A DNA stretch of 64,000 nt from Argopecten irradians (lineage: Eukaryota; Mollusca; Bivalvia; Pectinida; Pectinidae). Numbering within the stretch: the stretch's first letter is position 1; each line of letters opens with the position of its first letter. The notes under the pieces were generated by a model. The model made no database searches. It worked only from the letters and a program-made list of their open reading frames with translations, and had not been told where the DNA came from. Made by a program: the position numbers and the translations under genes. The stretch is taken from positions 16,074,609 to 16,138,608 of the forward strand of contig NC_091149.1 of NCBI RefSeq assembly GCF_041381155.1, written 5' to 3'. Shown here in pieces: positions 1-11,994 of the stretch.

Positions 1-650
1 TTTTACTATTCGTCTTCATTTGTATATTACAAAGAGACCCACGGTTAACCACGAGAAGGGATATTTCCCTGATATAGTTAAGGTACTCCAGAAATACAAC
101 CTTCTTGCTTATTTGGAGTCTTATCTACGATCTTACACTTTTCCTTCCAAGATCCAATGGAAACGTATAATAAATTCCAATATCAGATTACGTGAAAATT
201 CGGCGCTCGAGGATCGTATGGCAAACGATAATGACTTATCCTTTTTTAAAACTGTGCATTCCTCATACGCGTCATATATACTGTGGCTTGCTGCTGAATC
301 TTTGTCCGATATTAAGACCATCTACTGTTTATGTAAAGTTTTGGCAGTACCGAGAGTGTTTGCCGGTAACCAGTGTCCGCTCTGCTCTCTGACTTTTGAC
401 AACGCTGCAGTTCATCTTTGTTCTGAATGTACATTCTACGACACCCTAAGACAAACTTTCATGGAAGATATTCAATCTGAACTTGATCTTTCTAGAATTC
501 ATTCATTGAAAATTTGGATCATTCCTCCTTCACACGTAGCCTTTTAGGAGCCAGTACAGGAATCCCCTTCACCAGTTTTGCAGACCAAAGACAATTCTTT
601 ATAAAGTCAATTGAATATGCTGTACGCGTTACGCGATGTCTTTTGTGAAC
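1..650 (+). pseudogene. LINE ORF2 C-terminal end (broken by a frameshift)
   Basis: An open frame runs from the window edge to a TAG at 545-547. It contains a pattern typical of the C-terminus of animal CR1/Jockey-like retrotransposon polyproteins: a basic segment with FPSKIQWKR, then a cysteine/histidine cluster CPLC...HLCSEC that resembles the C-terminal zinc knuckle. After a one-base shift near 540 the reading continues in another frame (begins LLGASTGIPF) to about 648, which suggests a frameshift. The 5' part, with endonuclease and reverse transcriptase, lies outside the window. An AATAAA at 811-816 could end the LINE transcript. The family assignment is by motif only; a host zinc-ribbon protein is less likely. 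Confidence 0.5.
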
Positions 651-830
651 TATTGAAGTTAACCAACGTTACTGAACCGCGCGGCTATATAACTTACTCA
701 TAAGTTGTATATTCCAGCAGCGAGCTCCGACCTATTTAACTTTTATTTTCATTACTCTTTTCTTTATTTTTGTGTGGATTTGATTGTATTCAATATCCTC
801 TAACGGGGGAAATAAAGCTTGATGAATACC

Positions 831-2269
831 TACATATGCCTGTGAACTACATAATATGAACGACATCCGAAACCGTCCTCACTAGAATTACGTTTCACAT
901 TTAAAGCAATAAAAAAACCTATACTTATGTACATTTAAGATGCATTTTATATTTGAAGAGAGTAAACGTGTAAAAGTAATTATCTCTTTTGATTGCGAAT
1001 CAATTCTTGGTTGAATCCCATACTTATATCTAATTTGCTTTCTTCTTCCCGGATCGTTTTATATAGTATGCCATTGGCTAGGAGGGTTCCCTTCCCACAT
1101 GCACCATCCCCCCCCCCACCCCACCCCAAAAGAAAAACCTCCGAACAAATATTTTTTCTGAAATTTTATGAACTACCCACTGATCACAAATCAAAATGTT
1201 AACATTGCATAAGTTGGCATGAACTTTCGGTTATCACGTCATCCAGATGGCATCCTTTTCCGATTTCACTAAAAAATGAAAAATAGTCATAACATCGACA
1301 TTTTGCAACCGAGGAAGACAAATGAGGTATCAAATTGACCACTATAGAACAAGAAATTCATATCAGGACCAAATAACCAAACACATGTAGTGCTTTCTAC
1401 GCAGGAAATGCAAATTAAAATTTAAAGCTCAAAAAAGTAATTTTAGCAAATTTTTCCTATTCGGCTTGACGCATCAAAAATGTTTCCTAACAACAAACTA
1501 TTATTGGTTATCAGTTTTTTGACATCTTATCAATCAGTAAAACAATGAAATATATAGAGATGCAAAAGAAAATTATTGTTATACCATCATTAGGTTTACA
1601 AAACATTTTTGGATATTTATATTATGGACAGACGTCTACAGAAGTTATACTTTTCATTGACATTGACCCTTTTTCAAGGTCACAGTTGGGTAAAATTATA
1701 AAACAAGTTTATATTTCCGCCAAACATTTGTGACTCTTTTACGCCATTAAAACTCATTACCGTATAGACATGCAATTTCGTCTCTGAGATGATATACCAA
1801 TGCCAAAATAATTTTTTATTGTATGACCTTCATCACTTTTGAAGGCCATGGTGAAACACTGTTGAATAATATGCTTAAAACACAATTCTTTTGAAACATT
1901 AGCTGGGGTCTTCCTCGTGTATGCTACATGATAATAATAATTTATGTATGCTTACAAACGATTATCCTTGATATGCATTAAACATCACAATGGTCAATTA
2001 ATCGATTCGTGTATGCAGTAATTTCGCCCAAAGAAAGAGCGTATGTGGCTACATGTAACGACCGGTTATTGAAAAAAATACAAAACGATTGTAACCGATC
2101 ACTGAGTTCATTTCGACTTATGTTCTTTTAACTATGATTTTTTTTTTAAATCTTCCGGATTTTACCCATGACGACTTATTGTATATAATTACTTACGTCA
2201 AATATATGGATCACTTTTACAAGGCTGCTGCATCAGAACAAATAGAGTCGCCGACATGACGACGAAACT
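831..2269. other. non-coding AT-rich stretch
   Basis: The only open frames are short, and none has recognisable domains or good splice context. A C-rich run lies near 1106-1125. I see no gene here. Confidence 0.5.
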
Positions 2270-2520
2270 GTCAGGCTAAACATACAAGGTTAGTGCACGC
2301 AGCATGCACGAATGCGAAGCTGTAATGAAGATGATACCTTTACAAAAATAGAACATGCTATGTATTTACTGTGTTATTGATGTGTATCAATGTCATCATT
2401 ATTTAATTTTCAATTTTTTTCAGCGCTGTTTATTCGTCCTTGTGTGTAAATTATAATCTTATATTGTCATCCTTCTATCCACTATTCAGTCTGCCTGTCT
2501 ATCCATTCGTTTGATCGTGT
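2270..2520 (+). repeat. duplicated block, copy 1
   Basis: Two segments here recur in the same order at 4258-4660. The first contains AACATACAAGGTTAGTGC followed by CGCAGCATGCACG. The second contains CGTCCTTGT.TGTAAATT and ends CTGTCTATCCATTCGTTT. The spacing between the two segments differs between copies. The second copy lies just upstream of methyltransferase copy A, so this could be a duplicated 5' flank or untranslated exon, or a dispersed repeat. Confidence 0.5.
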
Positions 2521-2667
2521 TTTTATAGTCTGACTTAATGAAATACATCTCAAATATGCACGTGCTGTATGCAGTGTATGACCTGTCATTCAGTAAAGGC
2601 AGACAGATTAACAGACGGATTGAAAAATGACACCAAAATACCTATGTGGAGCTGGAAAATAATTGTA

Positions 2668-2765
2668 TTCATTCGTTCCTTCTTTCTTTCTTTTCTTAGT
2701 TCGTTATTTCGTTCGTTCTTTATTTCATTCATTCGATGTTTCATTCTTCCGTTGTTCTTTCTTGC
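2668..2765 (+). repeat. TTC/TTCG-rich low-complexity tract
   Basis: Imperfect run of short units such as CTTTCTTTC and TTCGTTCGTTC. Apparent open frames here are composition artefacts. Confidence 0.6.
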
Positions 2766-3140
2766 GAAAAGGAAAAGGTATGTTGGGATCTCAGCGCTTT
2801 TAAAGTTTGTAGTAAAGTGTTCATTTATTGCATATACACGATTAATATGGAAGGATGTTTATAACAGTTTTGAGTTTCAAGGTCATGCCATACAACATCG
2901 CAGAAGTATTGGCTCATTAAATAGTTAATTTAATCATCAAAGTTGCGTAAAGATCGCGATAGGTCGCCAAAATACCATCTCGAGTTGCATCCATTTGACC
3001 ATCACTTAGCTTTTTTAGTAAGCTTGGTTCCGTGTGCCGCTTACCACTAAGTACAAGTGCATTGAACGAAGCGTACATGAAGCCATAATTAAGATAATAG
3101 CAGAACTTCGATAAGTCGTACTTCAAGTGGTATTGTAGGA

Positions 3141-3222
3141 CTTTTGTTTGTTTGTTTGTTTGTTTGTGTGGGTTTTACGGCACATCGACAGCTAAGGTCA
3201 TTCAGGACCAAACTGCAAGTCA
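3141..3222 (+). repeat. SINE-like fragment with (GTTT)n end
   Basis: A run of GTTT units is followed by GGTTTTACGGCACATCGACA and GCTAAGGTCAT. The layout matches the reverse complement of the 3' end of the SINE found many times further along, but the body differs, so it is a related or different subfamily. Confidence 0.45.
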
Positions 3223-4257
3223 GGTATTAATAACAGGATATAAAAAATGACTGTATCTAAAGATCATAGTAAGAAAAAGACAATTACGAACTAAAACGCA
3301 AACTGTGAATGCTGATATTATAAAAAAAAAGAGTTGAATGGGATAAAATATTTTTAGCTAAAACACATATTGAAAAAAGAAGTGTTTTCTGGTTTTCATA
3401 ATGACTGTATCTAAAGATCATACATCGTGCTTTGAATGTTGTTAGATCTGGACGCTACTGAGATGCGCAGTGTTACGTGTTATTGATCACATATAAGATA
3501 TACATATTTGTTTATACAAAAGTGGAGGCTTCATTTCACATGAATCACACAAAATGTTAATAGATGTATAGCATGTTTAGATATTATAGGACAAAGAAGT
3601 AATTCTAACAGCGTGGACAAAAGAATTTTCTAGGCGATCTGTCCCTTTGTCAAGACACAAGAAGAACAAATACAATTACATGTTAAGAACGGTCACCGAC
3701 GTACACAAAAACATAAACAATGGACACATACTGAATATAAGATAAACTAAAGGGACAATAACTAGGCGTATTGTCTGAATTATTCCTTCGGTAAGTCGCT
3801 ATAATTGGTTGCGATGGCCGAATATTTGTATATTTTGAAATCCTATCTTAGGCAGTGATCCGTTCATTGCACATGTATGTTTCATACGAAAGGTAGCGAT
3901 CCATTCAGTTGATTGTATTACCTCAGTTCCATTAAAATGCCATTTGAACAATATTTTAAAACTTAAAAACCTTCTAAGTAAAAAAATATAAACTAAACCA
4001 CAAGGTTTGGCAGTGCCTACACCCAGTCGGTCGCTAAACCGACAGAAAGTTTGTCGGTCATTGTCTACAGTTTATGCGTTGAAGTCCAGGTGAGTAGAAC
4101 TTTTTAAGATAATCCCTCTAACTTCGATTACTTGAGATTTTACTGTTTTGTTGAGATTTTACAACAGGCAACAACTAAAATGATGCCATGTTATTGTTAT
4201 TTTATGTGTGTATTGATTTCATCGTTATCCGTTCTAACTAAAGTTCTAAAAAGTATA
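3223..4257. other. non-coding stretch
   Basis: No convincing ORF, exon or RNA gene. A 16-base string (TGACTGTATCTAAAGATCAT region) occurs at about 3247 and again at about 3402, a small local duplication. Confidence 0.45.
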
Positions 4258-4660
4258 AGTCTAAACATACAAGGTTAGTGCTCGCAGCATGCACGGTTGT
4301 CGTATACTTGCATTTATACATGTCAAAGAAAATATAAATTAATTCGGAATATAGTTTTTTTTTTTTCTAGTTTTACAATCTCCATTTTTCGGAATTATTT
4401 CTCTGGGTTTCGATTATTATCTTACTTATGTGAAGAAGAATGAAAAAAACGAAGCAGGCATCAGATGTGAAGATTTAATCATCATTTCAATCGTAATTCT
4501 ATATGTCTGATCTCGCCATCATAACAAAAACCTCCCACAAGACTTTCACGGTGACGACACGGTTCTTTCGTCCTTGTATGTAAATTGTGATCATATATCG
4601 TACGTGCCTTCCACCTATCATTCAGTTCGTCTGTCTGTCCATTCGTTTTGTATACAAAAA
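4258..4660 (+). repeat. duplicated block, copy 2
   Basis: Second copy of the 2270-2520 block, with a longer gap between its two conserved segments. It abuts the truncated MITE that ends 6 bp before the ATG of methyltransferase copy A, so it is where a promoter or 5' UTR would be expected. Confidence 0.45.
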
Positions 4661-4661
4661 A

Positions 4662-4925
4662 ATAATATAAGATAATTTATTTTGCCTTTGGTGCATGCGC
4701 TATCAGTAGTTCATTCCATATAGAATATAGTGTCATGGATTTTTTTCGGGATGCAATTAATTATTTTTTATATTTTCAACTTGAAGTAAAATTAGAAGCT
4801 CAAACTTTTTAATGGTGGTAATGGTGTTAAGTAAGTATCTTTTGTAACTGAAGAAAAATATGAAATTGTCTGCTTCTGCTTTTGATAGTGAAAAATACCA
4901 ATTGTCAGCGGTGGAACATCTTTAA
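4662..4925 (-). mobile_element. TTAA MITE, truncated copy
   Basis: Reverse-complement copy of the MITE at 18457-18823. It keeps the terminal inverted repeat (GCGGTGGAACATCT followed by TTAA at 4922-4925) and the inner part, but its far end is missing. It stops 6 bases before the start codon of methyltransferase copy A, so it should supply most of the proximal 5' UTR or promoter of that locus. Confidence 0.7.
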
Positions 4926-4931
4926 ATTAGT

Positions 4932-5061
4932 ATGGCAATTCCAATAGAAACATGTGACTACGCTAACTTTGATCCTTATGTGTATGCTGAAATAACCATC
5001 AACAACGACATTACTGGTATGAAGCAGGACCTCGATTGTCTTCATGATATCTTCAATAACG
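4932..5061 (+). CDS. copy A exon 1
   Basis: ATG at 4932, 43 codons plus one base, then the donor G|GTAAGT. Its protein starts MAIPIETCDYANFDP; the NFDP motif matches copy B (ANFDPYWYA) and the family N-terminus. Confidence 0.7.
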
Positions 5062-6542
5062 GTAAGTTTATAAAAAACAAATATGATTGTAAGTATTAGG
5101 GAATAACATTCTTGATTCGCGAGTAGCGGACTAAGCGGATTATCACAAAGTCCATAACTCGATAAAATTAAAACCCCAGTAACATCAATGTTTATTAGTA
5201 AAATAATTATTAGATCATTGATTCAATAAAATTCGCTTTCATGTACGATTTCGTTGATTTTCCTATGCTTGTTTTCAAAATCAATACGCGACGCTAATTG
5301 CTACCTAATCAGTAGCTTTGCCTGCCATGTTGTTGGGATATCATATGGTTATAAATAGTCTGTTCACTTTGATTGGCTGACCAAAACGATTAACATGTGT
5401 TGATTGGTTACTTGTTGTTGGAGATTGCATGTGTGTTAGGGGTACCAGTGGGGAAATTATTGCAAACAAATTATCATTTGATAAACTCAGGGAAGTCCAA
5501 ATATTTCTTTCTGGTTGTCGAACATTATTCTCAGAAATCACACAAGGCGGCGCTACACATACTGAATAGAATATAAGTTCACAATCGAATCCCCTCGGAA
5601 AAATTAGTTGATTTGCCGAGTTTTGTTTACATATAGGCCTATAGCCTAACAAGTACTGTTAACTAGATGATCATGAACTACTTGTATAATCTGTCCGTAC
5701 ATGAGAGATGCTGGAACAAAATTAGGCTTTACTTAAAGAATATTTGTGGAACTGTATGCGCGACAGTAAAGTACAGTTTTAATTGAAATGTAATGGTATG
5801 CTTGTTTCTAAGCGTATATTATGTATAACACCAACTTGTCCAAGTACAGGTACATATATCAGTACAGTGTAGGCTATATCAGACGGAAAACGTGTTAGCA
5901 TTAGGTAAAGGCCCATGCACCTTCTGAACAACTTTATTATAATAAACAAAACGATAATTTTCATAACGCAGGTCGTAATATGTTTCCCGACGTCTTCATA
6001 ATTACAGCGCGTTAGTTGACTATTTCTGCGCTAGACGGCAAAACCTCAACTTGTTTGGTGTTGTAGCCTAATCTTTGGCCATATTCTGTTATAGATTGTT
6101 TTAAGAAAACTTTTTTTTGGAAAGGTAGCCTAGTGGCTCTTTCATGAAGTGGATTATCTTTACATTGAATGCGAAAGCATTTAAATTATCATTCTTCAGA
6201 AATGAATTGTCATAAGAACTATGGCAGCTAACTGTGAACAGGACAATTCGTCAAGCTTTCCTATTATTGCTTCCTAATATGTAATGCTGTATGGTATCCT
6301 TCATAGCTTTTTGGAAAGCCAATACTTGTATCTCTGCTATAATTTTACAAATATATTACAATACTATGAACAATTAAAAGGAATTGGTCAATCAAAGAGT
6401 CACATTTAGTATAAAACTAAATAAAAAAATATTCAACTTTCTAATTGACTTGACATTTTATAAATAATAAGTGAAATATCTTATATTTAATGAAATTTGA
6501 AAGTACAGCTATGTTTATTCTTGTGACAATTTATTATCACAG

Positions 6543-6736
6543 GGAAAGTGACTGGTAAGCGTCTCCTAGACGTTGGCACCGGTCCTACCATACACACCGT
6601 GATCTCGGCCAGTGATCACGTGGACGAGATTTTCCTATCAGATTATACACCACAAAATCGCCAATACCTAGAAAAATGGAGAAATTGTATTCCCGAAAAT
6701 ATTGATGGAGCACGTTGTCAATCTAGAAGATCGTCG
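6543..6736 (+). CDS. copy A exon 2 (8-nt deletion)
   Basis: Acceptor TTATCACAG, donor CG|GTAAGT. It carries the SAM-binding glycine-rich motif LLDVGTGP. The frame breaks after EKW relative to copy B. Confidence 0.7.
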
Positions 6737-6828
6737 GTAAGTGAAATGTTATTCCCTTTAAATTATTTCGCGCTGATCTACAGCAAGTTTCACTTGTTAT
6801 GTGTTCTCCTTATCTTGGTAGTAGGCTT

Positions 6829-7087
6829 TCGTTTGTTTGTTTGTGTGTATAGTTAATTAACGTTCTTTCAACACCCAGGGCCATGTAAGGACATGTATCT
6901 CATGTATGCAGTGCGTAACGTGTATGTAGTGTGTGGTGCGGTTTTTGGGAGACTGCGGTATGTTCGTGTTGTGTCTTCTTGTACAGTGGAACTGTTGATA
7001 AAGCATGTTTTCTGAAGACACCAAGAAAAACCGCGAAGCAACACAACCCACCCGGTCACACTATACTTTCACAATGGGGGTCTATAA
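6829..7087 (-). repeat. SINE copy in intron 2 of copy A
   Basis: Diverged partial copy of the (CAAA)n-tailed SINE; the plus strand shows the reverse of its 3' end. It shares GGGAGACTGCGGTATGTTCG and the ACACCAAG...CACCCGGTCACA segments with the copies at 39-47 kb. Confidence 0.7.
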
Positions 7088-7348
7088 AACAGGCAGTAAG
7101 CCTTTGAGATTTGGACCATGACAATTAATGGTATTCCAATGAATTTTGATACGTGTTGGTTGATTTGACTTAACGCGCCATTAACAATGAAGGTCATTTT
7201 GTTAGCTTAAATGTTTCTGAAAAGCGTAAAAGTTACTTATCACGACATAATTGCATGTGGCAACAAGAGCAGCATTTGGATTTTAAGATTTGCATCTTAA
7301 TATATTATTATTTATATATTAATTAAAAAATATGTCATTTTTATGTAG

Positions 7349-7781
7349 TTTGACACCGGAGCAGAGAGAAAACGAAGTGAGGGGAAAAGTGAAAGGAATC
7401 CTAACCATCGACGTGACGTCAGAACAGCCATTTGGATCAGGTTACAGCGGCGATCAGTTTGATATCGTGATTTCAAGCCATTGCATAGATGCAGCAAGTG
7501 ATAATGTTGCTGATCTAACGAAATGCATGAAAAATGTTTCCACTTTGATAAAAGAGGGCGGTTATATGATAATTTCATGTGATATTGGAGCAACATATTA
7601 CCTGGTAGGAAACTACAAGTTTACAGGAGCGTCATTTACAAGGGAAGAGGTAGAATCAGCAATGATAGAGGCCGGTTTTGACATCGGATATTATGCAGAA
7701 ATTGAAAATTACGATGATGAATACCACGACGCGAAGGGATATTATTATCTTACCGCAAGGAAACGACCTGTTTCTCAATAA
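7349..7781 (+). CDS. copy A exon 3
   Basis: Acceptor TTTATGTAG. Reads LTPEQRENEV through the terminal ARKRPVSQ to a TAA at 7779-7781. Contains the C-terminal half of the Rossmann-like methyltransferase fold, with SSHCIDAA and GATYYLVGNYKF. Confidence 0.75.
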
Positions 7782-9072
7782 TCGTTTAGTAGTATTTATT
7801 AACTATTTCGTTGATACTAATTTGTGTCTTTTATGATGATACACGAAATGGACATCAGTCATCAGAACTAGATGAATGTTTTTCTCTATATGATGGTTTC
7901 TTCCAATTTGTCGATTTGTATTGAAATCAAAAAATGTGTTTCAATTAGGTTAAATGGAAATATCGAGTGTAAGAAATAGCACAAGAATATATACATGTAT
8001 ATATTTTAATGTATTTGATAATGCTGTATATTACGTGTAAGAATATTGACCTTTAAAAATTTTAAGACAGTAACTTTCTGTAAAATGATTTTGTTATTTG
8101 TCTAATTATGTGGCTTATTGGATTTGAAGCAATTATTTTGAAGAGATACGTTACCTTAATTTTAAATCAATTTTAATAAGATCTTATTGATACTACTTTC
8201 ATTAAACGGATGGAACTTACCGCTATTCCTTCCCAACTTAATTTTAACATACAGTATATACATTCTGCCTTTATTAACATAATTGTCAGTATAATTTGAC
8301 CGGGTGGAGTTTTTCGCTTTGTATCGTCAAATTAATCAGAACGCGATAACAGGAGAATTATAGGAACATAAATCCTCCAAGAAGGCATTTTTAATGCTTA
8401 AATAAAAAATCAATAATCCGACAATTGAAAATATAAATTGAAAAACAGCATATACCGATGCCAGGCTTCATGTTTTATTCTGTCCGTGCATTCTGTCATT
8501 ACAGCTAGCACCACAAGCCGGATCGTTTAACCATTGTAAACACCGATATACTTGTATATATATTATCGATATTATTTTAAAATGATTTTCAAACATTTTG
8601 TTCGGATATATTTTGTATTAAGTCCGCTCCACTGCATATGTGCATCAAATATATTTGTTCGTTTCTATGCAACTTTCGTACCATAATATTGATGAGCTCC
8701 GCTGTCTTTTGAGACAACAACATTAGCATATGGTTTACAAATCACCATAGAGCACCCCGTTACTCAAAATCATTATGTATATTATATACACGTATACATA
8801 AATGGAATATGTATTAGAGTAAATGTAATTGTATGTAAAAAAATAGAATGTGTTGAAAATGCTAATCTTTGTAAATAATGTCAAAACAGTTGTCATTATT
8901 TGACATATAGTCGTTTAATGCATGTTTCAAAAGCATTTAAAAATTACTACGTACTTATTATGAAAAATTTGTATAGCACATTTCTATATTTATTAAGCAA
9001 GCTGAAAAAGCACATCTTATTTACTTGCATAAAATACGATAAAAGGGTGCTCTCAAGAGTTTTACATGTTTA
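7782..9072. other. non-coding flank 3' of copy A
   Basis: AT-rich, with no recognisable coding or repeat signal. The first AATAAA after copy A is distant (8401-8406), unlike copies B and C, where it follows the stop within about 10 bases. Confidence 0.45.
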
Positions 9073-10300
9073 TTTACACTTGCTAGGCTTGTACACTATA
9101 CATAAAAACCAGCCGATTTTGTTTATCATAACTGCATGTATGGTAACATTGAACTTTCAACTTGCGTATGAAAATGTTCAATGCAACATAAAGGGGCTAC
9201 TTTTTTTTAAAGAAACACATGGCTTTGTTTACATTTTGACGTAACATTACGTGTATATTGTTGTTTTTCACGGAATTTTGGGGAAAAGTAAACAATACAT
9301 ATATGTTTTATATTTATATATGATAAAAACATCTTTTAAATAAACAATTGTATAAAGAAACGGGAAAAAATATCCCGACCGGGGCGAAGTGCAGTGCTTT
9401 CTTTTTTGTTAAAAATGACGGATGTTAAATGTAAAAATTACCTCTGTGTCTGTGTCCTACGAATGAGTCTTTGGAGTTGACGGGCGTAAGACCCTCTGAC
9501 AGAGCTAGGTCAGTTATAAACATATTCTCTTGTCTTTGTTCTCTGAGAATTTAATCATGTGTATCATAAAACATGCACCGCTAGTAATCCACGTGTTGAC
9601 AGTTACGCGACACCACAAATACATTGTATCCATCTAACACAAGTGAAGTTGTTTCATCTATCCGTGGCGATGGATCTAAGCGTAGATTATATAATCACAT
9701 GGCTCCTAAGGATGTAATATCGTCAAGTCAGATGGAAATCTCAAACACATTAAGCTACTTGAACACCGGTGTTTTGACAACTTCGGCAAACTCCAGTGTG
9801 AAAGCGTGCGTCAGCTTCGCCTCGCTGCACAATAACGGTCATCAAGTTCACACATGTGACCGAGTTAAAATACTTTATTTTATTACGTTAAATATAAACT
9901 TTTAGCGAAATTAAATATATATATATTTAAAGTTTTGATCTGATTAAATATATATTTAAAGTTTTGATCTGATTAAATATAATTATCTCTGAAATTTACT
10001 TTGTTTGTCATGTTTACTTTATACTAAAATATTGAACTTTTTTGTCGTCGCGGATGAGTAATTCTACTTTACGTGAAGAGTCATCATTCGCTGTTCAATT
10101 GAGTAAGCTCCTTCCACTTTTGACCGACTTTTATTGAATGATTACGTCACTTTAAAATGACGATTTTATTGCATGAAATATAAATAAAAAGTCGTGTGAG
10201 TGTAAATATAGGGATTGGATTCTTAGAGGAATTGCTCCATACAATCATGCATATGGTTAACATAAAAACGAAATCCAATTCCTATATGTATGTTGTCGTC
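9073..10300 (+). repeat. 1.2-kb dispersed block (inverted mate at 60.8-62.0 kb)
   Basis: Aligns by eye, in reverse complement, with 60800-62047 along its whole length. Shared landmarks include CCGACCGGGGCG, TGCAGCGAGGCGAAGCTGACG (reverse strand here), TCGTCGCGGATGA and the TATAGGGATTGGAT end. The 93-codon frame at 9624-9905 lies inside but matches no family I know, and the mate does not preserve it clearly. Probably a non-autonomous transposon or part of one. The 10.2-10.3 kb end has lost most of one arm of a palindrome that is complete in the mate. Confidence 0.75.
9911..9980 (+). repeat. ~35-bp tandem duplication
   Basis: Two copies of an AT-rich unit ending TTTAAAGTTTTGATCTGATT inside the 1.2-kb block. 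Confidence 0.7.
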
Positions 10301-11375
10301 CGCGACAGTCACGTGACCAAACACGTGGGGATAGGAACACAAATAAAAACAATCACTGGTTGGAATAGTAAGACATCCAACAAAGATTTCCATTTCTGAA
10401 TTCGGTCAAATTGTCAGTTAGATCGTAAAATACTGTATTTTACCAAGTTATTTTTACTTATTTCAACTGCAAAAATAATATCAATTAAAATGGGGGGGGG
10501 GGGTTATGTCTGGAACAATATACAACAAATTTTGTATCACCATTTTGTTTGACCATGGAAGGTCGAGAAGAATTCGAAAATGTAAATCATTTATAGTCGC
10601 GCGACGGACAAAGGTTGATTAGGTCGCACGAGACGAAGTGTGTTAGGTTACTTGATGGATATTTCAATGTGATACAATCTCTCGCAATATCTACGAATCC
10701 AGAGCGTTGTTTAGTTACGAAATTTGGTGAAATGTGTTCCTGATGGGCTTATAGAACATGTACATATACATTTGTATATGTATTTTATGTTATTGGCGTA
10801 GCACATGTGTTGATGATAATCAAAAGCATAAATCAATATTATGATGAATGTTACTTTAGAAAAAAATTATATGTTTATATCACCTTGATTGACCGTCAGT
10901 ACAGCTGTTCCAGTTATAAAGTAGTGTTTAAAATAGTGACTTCGCAAGTGCGAGATATAAAATAGTATGAATAAATGAACACTATGAAAATGTATTGCAA
11001 TAACCAATCGGTTTATAGATGAATGTAAATGGCACTGTGGGTATCTACATATTTGAATAAGGTGTAGTTTGGGATCACAGTTTTAGCGACAGACACAACG
11101 GGCAAGTAATGAATCACCATTTGAAAAGAAGTGAGTACAAATACAATAGAACTGAACTATAATTCATAATTATATTTTTATTTGGTTGAGTAGACATCTT
11201 TATACCAGTTAGGATCATTTATGGAGGTCATCCCTATATGCAGTGTATTAGGAGAGTGTTGTTTCCTTGTAATGGAAGCAATTTTAGTTTTTGTTACATA
11301 CACAGCTTAAAAGTGATATAACAGTAAATTCCACTTGGGCACATGTTTCTGAGGACAGTTGCCCTACACCTGTTC
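10301..11375. other. non-coding stretch
   Basis: No coding signal found. Holds a G run of about 12 at 10492-10503. Confidence 0.45.
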
Positions 11376-11961
11376 TTCAGGGTTTCGTTTCACAAAGCTT
11401 TATAACTTACGAACGTTCGTAAATATTTACGAAAAAGTTAGCAAAACTTACGAAATTCTTAAGTGCATTTCACAAAGGTGTTCGTAACTTTTTTAAGTAA
11501 CTTACGAAAAGACGTAGGAATCCTCGTTCCTACTGGCATGCATTTCTGGTGAATCTAAGATAAGATATGTTATATTCTTTGCAAATGTAGGAATGATTTG
11601 TGCCATTTATTGAAAAAATAGTCTTTAAAATCAGGTGTTGAGAAATATGTTATCAAAAATATATAATCTTTCTTGAAATGTGCATTTAAATTAAAATAAG
11701 CTTGAACTGCATGTTTTCATCTTGTGGCATAAAATATATATATCTTTTGGGATGTCACCTCTGATTTTCCGATACCTGTGTCCATAGAATGATAGAATGA
11801 GGGAATGATGCACAATGTATTTAATGTCATTCTTAAGAAGGTTTGTAAACTTATTGTTGACAGCAAATGGCTTTACAGAGTGTGTGTGCTCTTAGGTATG
11901 TACGAACAAGGACGTATATCTCATTTATAAATCCTTCGTACGAAGAATGTTGGCTTTTTTG

Positions 11962-11994
<33 letters not shown>

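Larger units (their letters stand above)
4932..7781 (+). pseudogene. NNMT/PNMT/TEMT-family methyltransferase, copy A (frame broken in exon 2)
   Basis: Three exons can be placed: 4932-5061, 6543-6736 and 7349-7781. The family (SAM-dependent methylation of small amines such as nicotinamide, phenylethanolamine or thioethers; cytosolic) is recognised from the N-terminal NFDPYVYAE, the SAM motif RLLDVGTGPTI, the post-I acidic SDYTPQN, and the C-terminal GGYMIISCDIGATYY block. Intron phases are 1 and 2, as in copy B. Exon 2 is 194 nt against 202 nt in copy B. The missing 8 nt lie just after EKW and throw the end of the exon out of frame. Downstream the expected LEDR sequence exists only in the shifted frame, and exon 3 joins in that same shifted frame. 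As written, a spliced mRNA could not encode a whole enzyme. A sequencing error or unrecognised splicing could rescue it. Exon 3 is clearly more diverged from B and C than they are from each other. Confidence 0.75.
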
